Shown one piece after another: positions 13,018-24,697 of a stretch of 64,000 nt of DNA. The stretch lies in NCBI GenBank assembly GCA_963555705.1, contig OY743184.1, positions 24,824,639-24,888,638 on the forward strand. Direction: 5' to 3'. Source of the DNA: Ligustrum vulgare. Lineage: Eukaryota; Streptophyta; Magnoliopsida; Lamiales; Oleaceae. Position numbers and translations under genes: made by a program. The notes beneath the pieces were generated by a model. That model ran no database searches, was not told where the DNA came from, and was given only the letters and a program-made list of their open reading frames with translations. The first letter of the stretch is position 1; the number at the start of each line of letters is the position of its first letter.

Positions 13018-13531
13018 TATGGAAACTAATTTTGTGGCTATGATAAGTGAGGTATTTATGGTGGAAGATGATAATGAGTGGTGGATCGATTCATGTGCCA
13101 CTAGGCATGTTTGTAAGGATCGTGACTATTTCACTACTTATGAACCCGTTGAAGATGGAAAAATTCTTTACACGGGAAACTCTACCACCGCAAATGTTCT
13201 AGGCAAAGGCAGCATAAATTTGGAATTTACTTTCAGTAAAATTCTCACTTTGCAAGATATTTATCATGTACCGGATATTCAAAAGAATCTTGTATTCGGA
13301 GGTCTTCTTAATAAGTTTGGTTTCAAACTTGTATTTGAGTCAAATAAATTTGTATTTTCTAAGGGAGGTATCTTTATTGGGAAGGAATTCATGAATGATG
13401 GAATGTTCAAACTCAATATTATGAATAAAACTACAAATTCAGTTTACATTTTTGTTGATTCTTTATCTATGTGGCATTCACGTTTAGAACATATAAACAC
13501 GAGAAATATGCATGATATGAGTGTGCTTTGA
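13018..13531 (+). pseudogene. Copia-A protease and pre-integrase
   Basis: The frame contains WWIDSCATRHVC at about 13079-13114. This is the Copia aspartic-protease site, but the catalytic D-S-G/D-T-G triad reads D-S-C, so glycine is lost. Downstream, LQDIYHVPDIQKNLV and MWHSRLEHINTRNM are typical of the protease to pre-integrase (GAG_pre-integrs) segment. The frame stops at 13529-13531. Confidence 0.8.
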
Positions 13532-14440
13532 TTAATTCCAAATTGCAAACATGATTTAGAAGGAAATGTAAAGTGTGCGCTCAAACTAAAATTACTAAAA
13601 CTTCTTTTCCTAAAATTGAAAGAAGTAGTTCTTTACTTGAACTTGTTCATAGTGATGTATGTGATTTGCATAACACACCTAGTAGAGGAGGAAAACTTTA
13701 CTTTGTGACATTCATTGATGATTTTTCTAAGTATTTCTATGTATATTTAATGCGTTCTAAAGACGAAGATTAAAATCTATAAAACAGAAGTTGAAAACTT
13801 GTGCAATACTAAGATTAAATGTCTTAGAAGTGATAGAGGAGGTGAATATCACTTTCCTTTATATTGTGAAGATGTTGGAATCTGGTTAATGCTATGTTGA
13901 ATAATTTAGGTTTAAGTAAAGGATATTGGGAGAAGCTTTGCTTACCGCATGTTATATCCTAAATCAATACTGAGTAAAAGAAACAAAGTTACACAATATA
14001 AACTTTGGAAAGAACGAAAACCTAATTTGTCATATCTACGCATTTGGGGATATAGAGATATAGTTAGGTTGTCCGATCCAAAGATTAAAAAGTTGGGAGA
14101 AAAAGGAATAGAGTGCATATTTTTAGGATGTGCAGAACATAGTAAAGGTTATAGGTTTCTAATAATAAAACTTAATAGCTCGGTTGAGGTTAACAGTTTA
14201 CTACTATTCCTAGACCTACTAATTTGGATATTATTAAAGCGGGAGTAAGCAATATAAACAAAAGAAGTTTAAATGAAGAACTTCCAAAAATTAGGAAGAG
14301 TAAAAGGGCTAGAAAAATGAAAACTTTTGGACCCGAATTTATTATGCATCTAGTCGAAAGCACTAGGGACTTTATTATGTCTAGAGTATATAGTCAAATT
14401 TACAATGGAAAGTCTACATTGGTTTAAGACATAGCTCGAT
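13532..14440 (+). pseudogene. Copia-A integrase remnant
   Basis: The piece at 13573-13773 carries LLELVHSDVCDLHNTPSRGG and FVTFIDDFSKYFYVYLM, the first catalytic-Asp block of Copia integrase. A piece near 13820-13850 gives CLRSDRGGEY, the second Asp block. The C-terminal part at 13949-14248 reads LSYLRIWGYRD then LGEKGIECIFLGCAEHSKGY. Four or more frame changes separate them. The sequence then goes from integrase C-terminus straight towards RNase H, so the reverse transcriptase core is deleted. Confidence 0.8.
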
Positions 14441-14718
14441 AAGACAATTGATTTTGGATGGATTCATTACTGTGAATTATGTGAATTCAAGTCAAAACTT
14501 GACGGATCCTTTGACGAAAGACCTTGCAAGGGTTTAGTTTCTAAAATGTCAAAAGGAATGGGATTGTGGCCGATTCAAAATCATCAATGATGGAACATCG
14601 ACCTAACACTTGAAACATCAAGATCTTAGGTTTAATGAGTAAAGTACATTAAATGAGTGATTGAAACATTTAAATTAATCCCAAGGTAGAAACATTTGAA
14701 AACATATCATTAAGGGTA
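14372..14718 (+). pseudogene. Copia-A RNase H C-terminal tail and 3' untranslated start
   Basis: Around 14390-14560, broken frames give VYSQIYNGKS, RQLILDGFITVNYVNSSQNL and DPLTKDLAR, the end of Copia RNase H (the V..NLADPLTK block). The remainder to 14718 is 3' untranslated sequence, interrupted by CACTA-1 at the TSD GTA (14716-14718). Confidence 0.75.
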
Positions 14719-15000
14719 CACTAGTACAAATTAGACCAAAAAAAAAGTAATTTACGTCTCTTTTTTGGAAAATGACGCCTATAAAAATGGTGGTAGCAAA
14801 TTTGTAAATATGTTATGACAATATGCGTTGGTTCCTTACACGAAACCGATGCATATTGTATGAGTTGACAAAAAGCGTCGATTTTGTAATAAAAAGCAAG
14901 TATATGCGTCAGTTCTTAAACAAAAATCGACGCATATAGTTGTTCTAATAATATGCATCGGTTCTGACACAGGAACCGACGCATATTGTTTAAAATTTTC
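14719..15000 (+). repeat. CACTA-1 left terminal and subterminal repeats
   Basis: After the TIR come several direct and inverted copies of a motif like ATATGCGTCGGTTC / GAACCGACGCATAT (about 14820-14990). Similar words (TCGGTT, ATGCATAT) occur in the right end at 33360-33540. In En/Spm such subterminal arrays are the binding sites of the TNPA-type protein. Confidence 0.8.
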
Positions 15001-15443
15001 TTATCCTTCGCGCAGATCTGATCTCATGACTTTCTCTCTTTCTATCTCACTCTCTCTTTACATATTACACATAAAAGTATAGCTGTGTATACCTGTAAAC
15101 ACACACACACACATAAATATTCACATAAATATATATAAACATAAATAACTTATATATATTCTATGTGTATCATGTATATATTTATATATCTATGTGTAGT
15201 AATTTTTTTATATATATGTTGTATATTTATTATGTAAATGATTGAATTTACGTGTTAATTGGTTTAAATGAACTTTTTATTAGTTTAGATTGAATGTTAA
15301 TTTTAGATTGTTGATTTTAAATTAGTAGATGGATATATTGAAAAATTTGAATTGTTGGAGTTTTATTGAAATTTTAGAATGTTATTTTTTTTATAGAATA
15401 TACAATTGATTATGGCTTTTGATGTTGAGGAGTTGAGAATTGA
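15001..15443 (+). other. CACTA-1 5' region before the duplicated segment
   Basis: AT-rich sequence with an (AC)n run at about 15100-15114 and several ATATAT stretches. No coding signal is visible. By position it holds promoter and 5' untranslated sequence of the transposase gene. Confidence 0.5.
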
Positions 15444-16177
15444 TTTCGGATTAGTTTTGGATTGGATATGTTGAGGTTGAATGTTTCGATTTTATTGTGA
15501 CATTATGATTCCCCCTACAGGTTGGCTAAGTTCAATTTATAGGGGAGATTCTGCCAAAATTTTCATAGGATTTTATAAATAGAAAATGACATTTATAATT
15601 TAAGGTGATTTCATTCATTCTAATACATTGTGAATATCTTGATATATAGGTCGTTAGATATGGATCGGAGTTGGATGTATGGGAGACGTAATACACAAGA
15701 ATATGTGAAAGAAGTTGAAGAACTTATGAAATGTGCTGAGGAAAAAAAATAAAGAAAGGGGAAGAAATGATTTTATGTCCCTGTTGTGATTGTAAGAATT
15801 TGAGAGAAAGTTTCGGATTAGTTTTGGATTGGATATGTTGAGCTTGAATGTTTCGATTTTATTGTGACATTTTGATTCCCCCTACAGGTTGGCTAAGTTC
15901 AATTTATAGGGGAGATTCTGCTAAAGTTTTCATAGGATTTTATAAATAGAAAATGACATTTATAATTTAAGGTGATTTCATTCATTCTAATACATTGTGA
16001 ATATCTTGATATATAGGTCGTTAGATATGGATCGGAGTTGGATGTATGGGAGACGTAATACACAAGAATATGTGAAAGAAGTTGAAGAACTTATGAAATG
16101 TGCTGAGGAAAAAAAATAAAGAAAGGGGAAGAAATGATTTTATGTCCCTGTTGTGATTGTAAGAATTTGAGAGAAAG
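15444..16177 (+). repeat. 367-bp tandem duplication in CACTA-1
   Basis: The unit 15444-15810 is repeated at 15811-16177 with only a few differences. Each unit holds a likely intron end and the first coding exon of the transposase gene, with start codons at 15660 and 16027. The sequence after the second copy continues the gene. Confidence 0.9.
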
Positions 16178-16488
16178 TTTCGTACCTTTGAGCAAGTGAA
16201 GAGCCATTTGATTCGTCGTGAGTTTAAGGAGGGTTATACACGGTGGATATAGCATAGCAAGAGTACACTTCCTAGGACGAGCACCGGTGACATTGAGGGT
16301 TTGAACAATAATGATGAGATTAATGTAGAGAATGATGAGAATGATGTGGATAATGATCAGATAGATGAAATGATGCATGATATACAAGAATATTTCATTG
16401 AAATGCCTCATATAATCGATAACTTATTCAACGATTCTAAAAAGCCTTTGTATTCTGGTTGTAATAATAAATTCATAAAATTGTCTGC
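15660..16488 (+). pseudogene. CACTA-1 TNP2 transposase, N-terminal part
   Basis: From ATG 15660 (and again 16027 in the duplicate) the protein starts MDRSWMYGRRNTQEYV, then about 40 residues on reads ILCPCCDCKNL, matching the transposase-associated zinc-binding domain (MDRSW...CPC..C). After the duplication the frame goes on with VKSHLIRREFKEGYTRWI and a stop. The piece at 16301-16488 ends DSKKPLYSGCNNKFIKLSA, where the Gypsy element interrupts it; the protein resumes at 24703 with MFKLYNLKAKNRWSD. TNP2 is the catalytic transposase of CACTA elements. Confidence 0.85.
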
Positions 16489-17920
16489 TGATAAGTGTAT
16501 TTTATACACTTATTTCTATCATAAACGTAGGATTTTTATTATTTGTTTAAGAATATTTGCTATTTATTTTGTTTGTATTTGTTTATATTTCAAAAATAAC
16601 CCAAAGTCAGGAAAACAATGGAATTGAAGCCAAAATCGAGCAATTGGATATTAAAAGTGTCAAAGTAAGAAAATCAAGAGTTGATGCAGTTAATCAAAGG
16701 GCCAAATGGAAGAAGAAATCAAATTTGGAAGAAATAAGAAGTTCAGTGTCTAAATTGCAACAATCGAAAGTTGGAGGACTTGCTGTGAAATTAAAATACA
16801 TGGACCAACTTGTAACATTTTAAAGATGACAATTGCATCTCTCTGCAAAACCGTACGGTTGCAAGGTGTTAAAGCCGTGCGGTCGTATGACCGAAAATTT
16901 CAGCGACTGAAGATAACCTGTACAGTCGTGCGATCGTCACTTTTGAACCGTGCAGTCGCACGGTTAAACTTCTGGGCCACAGCTGGGCTTTTTGCGCGAA
17001 ATTTAGCATTCTTTCTCCCCAAGTAACCTAATTCTCGTGAACATCTATAAATATATAGCTTGGGGTACGAAATTAGGGGTTCCCAGTTGTGAGATTTCAT
17101 GCCAAAACGCTGTCGAATTGCTGGGGGATTTGTTGAAGGCCAAATTCAAGATTGAAGAACAAGGATCAAGAAGATGAACGGAGTGACTTCTATTCATTTT
17201 TTTTTGTGAATTTTCTTTAATCATGTTTCTATGCTAGAATTCTTGTGTTAGGATTGTGATGAAATTTTAATAATTGATTTCATGTTTTGACCTATTATTT
17301 AATATATGCAGTTTACGGATTTGATGCAATTAAATAAGTGCTTTTATTATTATACAATTGTTTGGCGGCCAGCTTTTGTGTGATTGTCTTTATGATTTTC
17401 TATGTTCGAAAGAGTAGGATTTCATTAGAAGCTATTTAATTGCCACAAAGTTTGATAAGGGATAGAAATATACCTCTATACTTTATGTTATCCTATATAG
17501 TGCTCATTGATCGTTAATGCTTTTGTAATTGCTTAATTGTCATAGAAATATAGTTAATTTGCATTTACAGATAGATTTTTATGCATCGCTCGAAAGAGGA
17601 CTTAAATAACATTTGGAACATGGATATTCAAAACCCCGTGAATTATATTTAAATGATTTGGTCAAACACATGGATGATTTGGTTAAAATGGATTCATAAT
17701 TCTAGCGCATTTGTTTTTACAAGTTTTAAATTCAAATTTTATTGTTTCTTTAATTTGATCTTTATTTTTAAAAATCAAAATTCTCAAACTCAATCAAATC
17801 TCTAGTTCCGGTTAAGGATTCGTAATCTAAAATACAATTTTAAAAAATCTTTGTGGGATCGATACTTGGACTCACGTCCACTTTATTACTTGTGCGACCT
17901 GTGCACTTGTGGAGCGATCA
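16489..17920 (+). repeat. Gypsy element 5' LTR
   Basis: This 1432-bp repeat starts TGATAAGTGTATTTTATACA and ends GGAGCGATCA. It matches 23273-24697 and the solo LTR 10636-12361. It carries a cluster of GC-rich near-palindromes at about 16849-16965. Confidence 0.93.
17046..17058 (+). promoter_or_regulatory. Probable TATA box of the Gypsy 5' LTR
   Basis: TATAAATATATAG lies about 870 bases before the LTR end. The equivalent sequence is kept at 23831-23843 in the 3' LTR and, on the minus strand, near 11499-11507 in the solo LTR. It is a plausible core promoter; the transcription start was not determined. Confidence 0.5.
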
Positions 17921-17921
17921 A

Positions 17922-17944
17922 GTTTTTGGCGTCGTTGCCAGAGA
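17922..17944 (+). other. Gypsy primer-binding site (tRNA-Asp type)
   Basis: Just inside the 5' LTR the sequence reads TTTTTGGCGTCGTTGCCAG. This is close to the TGGCGCCGTTGCCGGGGA site known from Athila/Tat elements and assigned to tRNA-Asp, with C to T and G to A type differences. Confidence 0.8.
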
Positions 17945-18106
17945 TTGTAGTTTAAATTTATTTTTAAATTACTTTCACTAATTCGGACTTCTTACCGTTT
18001 TATTCTTATTTTTTTTATTTTATTCTTATTTTTTGTTTTTATTTTAGGACTTTAAATTCTAATTTTAGTTTAGTTACTAGTTTCGTTGTTTTTCTTTTAG
18101 TTGTGT

Positions 18107-19238
18107 ATGTTACGTTCGAAAAAAGAGAATCTTTTCGAAGTTAACCCGGAAATAGAACGTACTTTACACCGTAGATTAAGAGAACTAGATAAATAGAAAA
18201 ACCAAAAAGAGGAACAAATGGCAAACAATATGGCTTTACTTGGAGTTGAGCTAGAAGATGAGGGGAATAGACTGGTTAGACTCCCGTCGTCCTGCAAGTA
18301 TAACAACTTGGAATGACTTGACCCAAAAATTTTGCACAAAATTCATGCCCCCAGCCAAAGTTGCTAAACTCAGACATGAGATAACAATTTTTCAACAACA
18401 AGAGTCTTAGTCATTTGATGAAGCATGGAATAGGTTTAAAAGCATGCTTAGGAAGTGCCCTCAACATGGATTACCTAAAAATGAGCAGGTAAGGTACTTT
18501 TACATTGGCTTGCTCCCTCAATACAAGAATCTTGTTGATTCGTCATCAAATGGATCAATAACTACCCAAACTTTTGATGGAGCACTTGAACTGTTTGAGA
18601 GAATAGCCAATAGCAATGCAATGTGGGCTTCTGAGAGGACCATTCAAAAGAAACCAGTAGGAGTTTATGCAGTGGATGATGTTTCAGCATTTTCTGCTAA
18701 AATAGACTCTTTGATGAATTTCATACAAACCAACCATTCAGTGAAAAGTGTAGTAACTGGATGCTCGAAATGTGGGGCCAATTACAATACCTCAGATTGT
18801 CCAATTTTGGCAGCTCAAGCTGAGCAGATCAGCTTTGTACAAGGGGGACATCGCCAAAATAATCCATACTCCAACACTTACAATCCTGGTTGGCGAAATC
18901 ACCCTAACTTTTCATGGAGGGATAATCAAAATGGAACTGTCCAGCAAGCCCCTCCACAGCAGGTAGTGGAGAAGAAACCTCAACTTGAGGAGATGGTCGT
19001 GAAATTGATGGAGAAGACTGACCAGTACATGAGCCAGACCAATCAATTTATGGCTAAAACTGATCAGTTCATGACAAAAACTGACCAGTTCATGAGGATG
19101 ACTGAAACTACACTACGAAATCAGCAGGCTTCAATCAAAAACTTGGAAACCCAAGTTGGTCAGATAGCTCAGGCTTTAACAAATAGAGCCCCATGTACAC
19201 TGCCCGGTAACACTGAGGTTAATCCTAGGAGCAAGTGA
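18107..19238 (+). pseudogene. Athila-type gag
   Basis: ATG 18107 opens a 30-residue frame (MLRSKKENLFEVNPEIERTL) that stops at TAG. The gag core resumes near 18275 with RRPASITTWNDLTQKFCTKF (Retrotrans_gag type), passes one stop, and then is open from 18444 to 19238 (264 codons). The long frame has MLRKCPQHGLPKNEQVRYFY, a degenerate knuckle CSKCGANYNTSDCP, and a Gln/Met-rich tail with repeated KTDQFM heptad-like units, then KNLETQVGQIAQAL, which looks like a coiled coil. Gag packages the RNA. A segment between the N-terminal piece and the core appears deleted. Only two or three lesions are visible. Confidence 0.85.
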
Positions 19239-19589
19239 TGGCAATCAAAACTGTTGAAAGAGAGGTAGATTTTTGTGCCAGGAATGATCACTTTTGCTCC
19301 ATGTGACAGAGTCTATGAACCTCCCACTCCTTTTCCCCAAAGACTGAAAGGTTGGCAAGAGAAACAAGGAGTAAACACACACGCAGTGGGGTGAAATTGC
19401 ATGAGATTCATGTTCAAAATCCAGATGAAGAAAAAGGAAAACATGTTGAGGCACCTGAAAAGCAATCTTCTGAGAAGAAAGAGGAGAATGAGGTAAAAAT
19501 GACAATTTAACCTCATGAGTCCCCTATTCCATTCCCGTAAAGACTACAAAAAGCCTAAGGAGGATCAGCAATTCAATTAATTTCTCAAC
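19239..19589 (+). pseudogene. Gag-protease linker, broken
   Basis: The segment continues the Gag polyprotein with stops and frameshifts. Frames give short charged stretches typical of the Athila linker between gag and protease (for example PIPFP then RLKKPKEDQQFN-like pieces near 19525-19580). No separate gene is visible. Confidence 0.5.
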
Positions 19590-20160
19590 ATGCTCAGAAA
19601 GCTGCACATTAACATTCCGTTCCTAGAAGCCATTACCCAAATGCCCAGCTATACCAAGTTCTTGAAAAAGATGATGTCAAGTAAGAGAAAACTTGAGGAA
19701 CTTGAAGAGGTGTCACTGAATGAAGAGTATAGCTCCATATTGCAACAAAAGCTGCCACCCAAGCTGAGAGATCCAGGAAGTTTTTCAATTCCTTGCATCA
19801 TTGGTGACTTAAAACTTAACAAAGTTTTATGTGACCTTGGTGCAAGCATAAATTTGATGCCTCTTTCAATCTATATGAAGCTAGGATTAGGGGACCCAAA
19901 GCCAAGCCCAATCATCTTGCAGCTAGCTGATCGTTCCATTCGATACCCATATGGAGTCATTAAGGATGTGCTGGTTAAAGTGGACAAATTCTGTTCCCTA
20001 CTGACTTCGTGATTCTAGACATGGAGGAAGATAGTAAGGTGCCACTGATTGTAGGCCGACCCTTTCTGGCTACTGCTAGAGCCTTGGTTGATGTGGAAAA
20101 GGGGGAGGTCATGCTTCGAGTATAGGATGAGAAAGTAACATTTGACATGGTTCAACTAGT
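19590..20160 (+). pseudogene. Athila-type aspartic protease
   Basis: The open frame 19590-20012 contains FLKKMMSSKRKLEEL, then PGSFSIPCIIGDLKLNK and VLCDLGASINLMPLSIY, the retropepsin site with D-L-G-A instead of D-T/S-G-A, as is common in Athila. After a frameshift near 20005, the match continues with [20 protein letters not shown] and EKGEVMLRV to about 20120. The protease would process Gag. The normal next domain, reverse transcriptase, is missing. Confidence 0.85.
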
Positions 20161-23100
20161 GAATCAAAATCCACTACTTGAAAACTGTTCAAAAATTGAA
20201 GTGGCACAGCATTTTCATCTTTGGAAACAAGTTGAGCATAAAGTCAAGACAAATGATAGGGCATCAACATAATGTTTCATGCCACCTTGAGAATAGTTTG
20301 CCAAAAAGTCTAGCTCTAGACTTTAAATGAAGCGCTTGTTGGGAGGCAACCCAACCGTTCACTCTCATTTTCCTTTAGTTCGTCTTATTTATTGCTTTTA
20401 AGTTAGTTGTTTGCTTTATAGTTGTTTAGTTGCTTGTCATTGCATTTAGGAGCACTAGGATGTTTAAAATGCATACATTTAGTTGCTGTGTGTTCTAAAT
20501 AATTCTAATATTCGATTTTGCATGTTTTAGCAATTTAGGATTTAGTCGTTTTTTTTACTTGTTTTGTTGTTTACTATCACAATCTTCCATTTGATCACCT
20601 AGTTTAGGACAAGAGCATTTAGTGTGGAAGTTGGTCACATGCATTGGAAGACATTTAGGGGTCGAGAACGGGGCCCAAAACTCAAAATTTGAAAAATTTT
20701 CAAGGCACTGTCCAAGAGAACCGTGCGATCGCACGGTATTTTTTGGGGCAGAAACGGAAGAATGTATATATTTTGCCAAAACTTTCATTTTAACCACTTC
20801 AAACCTGATTTTCCTCCCCCAAATTGCCCAACATTGAGTCCAACATCCTTCCCCATTGTTTGTGCATCCTCTCAACTCAATTTAATGCCTTACATTGCAT
20901 TCAAAACAATAAAAGGTGTGAACTTTTTACACAATTTCACAAAATCATGCACATACTTTATGCTCTACATTTTTTTTTTTTTTTTTTGTGATTTGTGAGT
21001 TGTGGATGAGTGGAGATGGGTTTAGGATAGTTGATGGGATATTGAATTGTGTTTATTAGGTGAAAATTTTTGGTTTAATTCAAGTCTCCAAATCTATGCA
21101 ATTCCTTGATTTCTTCACATGCACACAAGGTGTTTGATAAAATGTTTCAATGAGTGTTTTGTTGAGTTTTTGCAATTCTTTTTGGATGATCACCTTCACT
21201 ACATGTCATACATCGTTTGTGCATCATTCATTCATTATTTACACTGATTTAAGGTATAGAACTCAACATGAACATCTTTACACTACATAGCACCTCATTG
21301 CAAGGCCATTGCAGGTACCAATGCACCACAACCCACATTTTCAGCTTCACTGTACCTACTTTGTCTAATCTTTTCATGACCCATATGAACTCGAAATGTG
21401 ATGAATTTTTGACATGTTGTAGAACAAGTTATGCACTTTCATATGCCCGGACGTGTCTCGGGAAATTTTCACTTTTTTTAGGCGATGTCAAGGGTTGGAA
21501 ATCAGTGATCAACCATTTTTCAAAAATTTCAAAATTTTTCTAAGTCCTAGTTTGGGTGTGTTGTATCGATTTTCTTCAGTTCTTATGTAATAATTATGCT
21601 TCTAATGATCATTAATGTTTATTTGCAAGGAACATATCATCATGGGACACTTCAAGCCGAACATGGAAAAGGAAGTAAACGGTCATTTCATCCAACAAAG
21701 CATTCAAGTCAAAGCTTCAAATGGGAACACAAACTCTCCAAACCCGGGAAGTACATTAACCCTCGTTGTCATTTTGTGTTTATTTTATTTATTTGTTTAG
21801 AATACATTGAGGACAATGATTATTTCTAGTTTGGGGGTGGGACTCTCATTCATGTGCTTTCATTTACACATTCATTCGATTTTGGGTATAACATTCATAA
21901 AAATTGAAAATTTGAAAAAATCATAAAAAGTGAAAAATTTGAAAATTTTTGTCGATTTATTTATTGCTTATGACATAACTTGAACTAACTTTTGTGCTTT
22001 AGTTAGAAAATTGGGCAACATGCAAAACGAAATTTTTATTAACATTCATTCATGTAAGACTTTAATCAAACTTGAGCAGATAGCCACTTCGAATAAAAAC
22101 TTGTGTGGGGAGATGCTTGATAGTTGTGGGGTAAACTTGTGCAATTTGAACATAGAACTGACTGTAAAATTCCAAACCTTAAGAAAATTAGATCCCGACC
22201 TGAAATGTAGAACCAATCTGCTCAAGAACCAGTTTGGGGGTGAGAAGGTTAGTATGAGTACGCATTGATGGATTTAAGACTTGAAGTTTTAATTGTGCAT
22301 CTTTAGTGTAAGGAATTTTGATCAACAAGTATAAACAATAATAACCAGCATAAAAACATAAAAATGCAGAAGGACTTATTCTATTCTTCAAATGTCTTTT
22401 TGACTTGAGCAAGTAAGTCTGAGGGGTTCTCTGAACCTGGTACCTTAAGCTCAACTGAGTTCGGAACTGCTGACCTAAAGCTCGCTACAGGGTCAACTAG
22501 AAAGTAAGTACGGAGAGTGAACTTACACATAAGACGTTAAAACATCTTTAAATTTTCTGTTTAAGCCTTTATGACTCTGGTAATTAAGTCTGAGGGGTTC
22601 TCTGAACCTGGTACCCTAAGCTCAACAAAGTTGGGAGCTTGCGACCTAAAGCTAACTACAGGGGTCATATAGAAAGCAAGTATGAAAATTATTGCACAAA
22701 GATGGTAAAAGACAAGGACATTAAAAGAAAAAGTCGTCCATATGAAAGAAAAACAGAATAAAATGGTATAAGCTGTGTTGATTGAAATTCATAACACTTT
22801 GTTAATTATTCTTGGTCTGTCATGCATACTTATCAAATCCTAACTGCCTTGTGTGGAAAAATGTAATTTATAATGTTTAGAAACCACATCAATAGGAAAT
22901 ACCTCGGGATATGAGAGAAAAACAATAAGGTTGTGATCATCCATGAGTGGGTAAGGAAAATCATAAGAAAATCATTGTTGACCACATGAGATTCGGGCTT
23001 ACTCTCGCATAAAAAGTCACACATTGTCAAGTTTATTTTTGCATAAGTTTGCATTTGATTATGGCTATTCACACACACACAATGAAGTCGAGCATCGGAT

Positions 23101-23259
23101 GAATGAAAATATTTTATGTTGTTCATATTTTTTTTTCTAAAGTAATTAGTCAATCTGAATTATTGAAGCGCATAGTAAATGAGTCAACAGGAACAAAAAC
23201 ATTTTAACTTCAAATTTATAGTTTAGTTTTATTTTTCTTCGAGGACGAACAATAGTTCT
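20161..23259 (+). other. Non-coding 3' internal region of the Gypsy element
   Basis: There is no coding signal for reverse transcriptase, RNase H or integrase. Near 20330 the words AAGCGCTTGTTGGGAGGCAA resemble the sequence usually seen just after pol in Athila-type elements, which suggests that pol was deleted cleanly. A GC-rich palindrome like those in the LTR is at 20720-20737. Long T-runs and AT-rich stretches fill the rest. Two copies of a 90-100 base unit are at 22411-22500 and 22581-22682. Confidence 0.65.
22411..22682 (+). repeat. Two diverged copies of a repeat spaced 170 bp
   Basis: Both copies share TCTGAGGGGTTCTCTGAACC and then TGGTACC-TAAGCTCAAC, GACCTAAAGCT and CTACAGGG. They lie in the untranslated 3' part of the Gypsy element. 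Function is unknown. Confidence 0.8.
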
Positions 23260-23260
23260 A

Positions 23261-23272
23261 GTTTGGGGGTGT
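23261..23272 (+). other. Gypsy polypurine tract
   Basis: GTTTGGGGGTGT directly precedes the 3' LTR start TGATAAG. G-rich tracts of this form prime plus-strand synthesis in Athila-type elements. Confidence 0.75.
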
Positions 23273-24697
23273 TGATAAGTGTATTTTATACACTTATTTC
23301 TATCCTAAACGTAAGATTTTTATTGTTTGTTCAAGAATATTTGCTATTTATTTTGGTTGTATTTGTTTATATTTCAGAAATAATCCAAAGTCAGGAAAAT
23401 AATGGAATTGAAGCCAAAATCGAGCAATTGGATATTAAAAGTGTCAAAGTAAGCAAATCAAGAGTTGATGCAGTTAATCAAAGGGCCAAATGGAAGAAGA
23501 AATCAAATTTGGAAGAAATCAAAAGTTCAGGGGCTAAATTGCAACAGTCGAAAGTTGGAGGACTTGCTGTGAAATTAAAATACAGGGACCAACTTGTAAC
23601 ATTTAAAAGATGAAAATTGCATCTCTCTACAGAACCGTGCAGTCGCACGGTGTTAAAGCCGTGCAGTCGTATGACCGAAAATTTCAGCGACTGAAGATAA
23701 CCTGTCGAGTCGTGCGATCGCGCACTTTTGAACCGTGCGGTCGCACGGTTAAACTTCTGGGCCACAGCTGGGCTTTTTGCACGGAACTCAGCATTCTTTC
23801 TCCCCAAGTAACCTAATTCTCATGAACATCTATAAATATATATCTTGGGGTACGAAATTAGGGGTTCCCAATTGTGAGATTTCATGCCAAAACGCTATCG
23901 AATTGCTGGGGGATTCGTTGAAGGCCAAATTCAAGATTGAAGAATAAGGATTAAGAAGATGAACAGGGTGACTTCTATTCATTTTTTTTGTGAATTTTCT
24001 TTAATCGCGTTTCTATGCTAGAATTCTTGTGTTAGGATTGTGATGAAGTTTTAATCATTGATTTCATGTTTTGACCTATTATTTAATATATGCGGTTTAC
24101 GGATTTGATGCACTTAAATTAGTGCTTTTATTATTATGCAATTGTTTGGCCAGCTTTTGTGTGATTGTCTTTATGATTTTCTATGTTCGAAAGAGTAGGA
24201 TTTCATTAGAAGCTATTTAATTGCCACAAAGTTTGATAAGAGATAGAAATATACCCATATACTTTATGTTATCCTATATAGTGCTTATTGATCGTTAATG
24301 CTTTTCTAATTGCTTAATTGTCATAGAAATATAGTTAATTTGCATTTAGAGATAGATTTTTATGCATCGCTCGAAAGAGGACTTAAATAACATTTGGAAC
24401 ATGGATATTCAAAATCCTGTGAATTGTATTTAAATGATTTGGTCAAACACATGGATGATTTGGTTAAAATGGATTCATAATTCTAGCGCATTTGTTTTTA
24501 TAAGTTTTAAATTCAAATTTTATTGTTTCTTTAATTTAATCTTTATTTTTAAAAATCAAAATTCTCAAACTCAATCAAATCTCTAGTTCCGGTTAAGGAT
24601 TCGTAATCAAAAATACAATTTAAAAAAATCTCTGTGAGATCGATACTTGGACTCACGTCCACTTTATTACTTGTGTGATGCACTTGCGGAGCGATCA
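23273..24697 (+). repeat. Gypsy element 3' LTR
   Basis: This 1425-bp direct repeat of 16489-17920 has scattered substitutions and a short deletion near its end. It contains the 20-bp palindrome AACCGTGCGGTCGCACGGTT near 23731-23750. Confidence 0.93.

Larger units (their letters stand above)
16489..24697 (+). mobile_element. Gypsy (Athila-type) element with gag and protease only
   Basis: LTRs at 16489-17920 and 23273-24697, TG...CA ends and a perfect target-site duplication TCTGC (16484-16488 and 24698-24702) define an 8209-bp insertion in CACTA-1. A tRNA-Asp-type primer-binding site follows the 5' LTR and a polypurine tract precedes the 3' LTR. Gag and aspartic protease are recognisable. Reverse transcriptase, RNase H and integrase are absent: after the protease the sequence passes directly to a 3 kb non-coding region. 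It is therefore non-autonomous, with a structure like gag-only LTR elements (TR-GAG type) but retaining protease. Confidence 0.93.

Noticed and set aside
20555..20998. Open frames on both strands around the GC-rich palindrome in the Gypsy element
   Set aside because: They overlap each other, have no domain, and lie in the non-coding 3' region of a known element.
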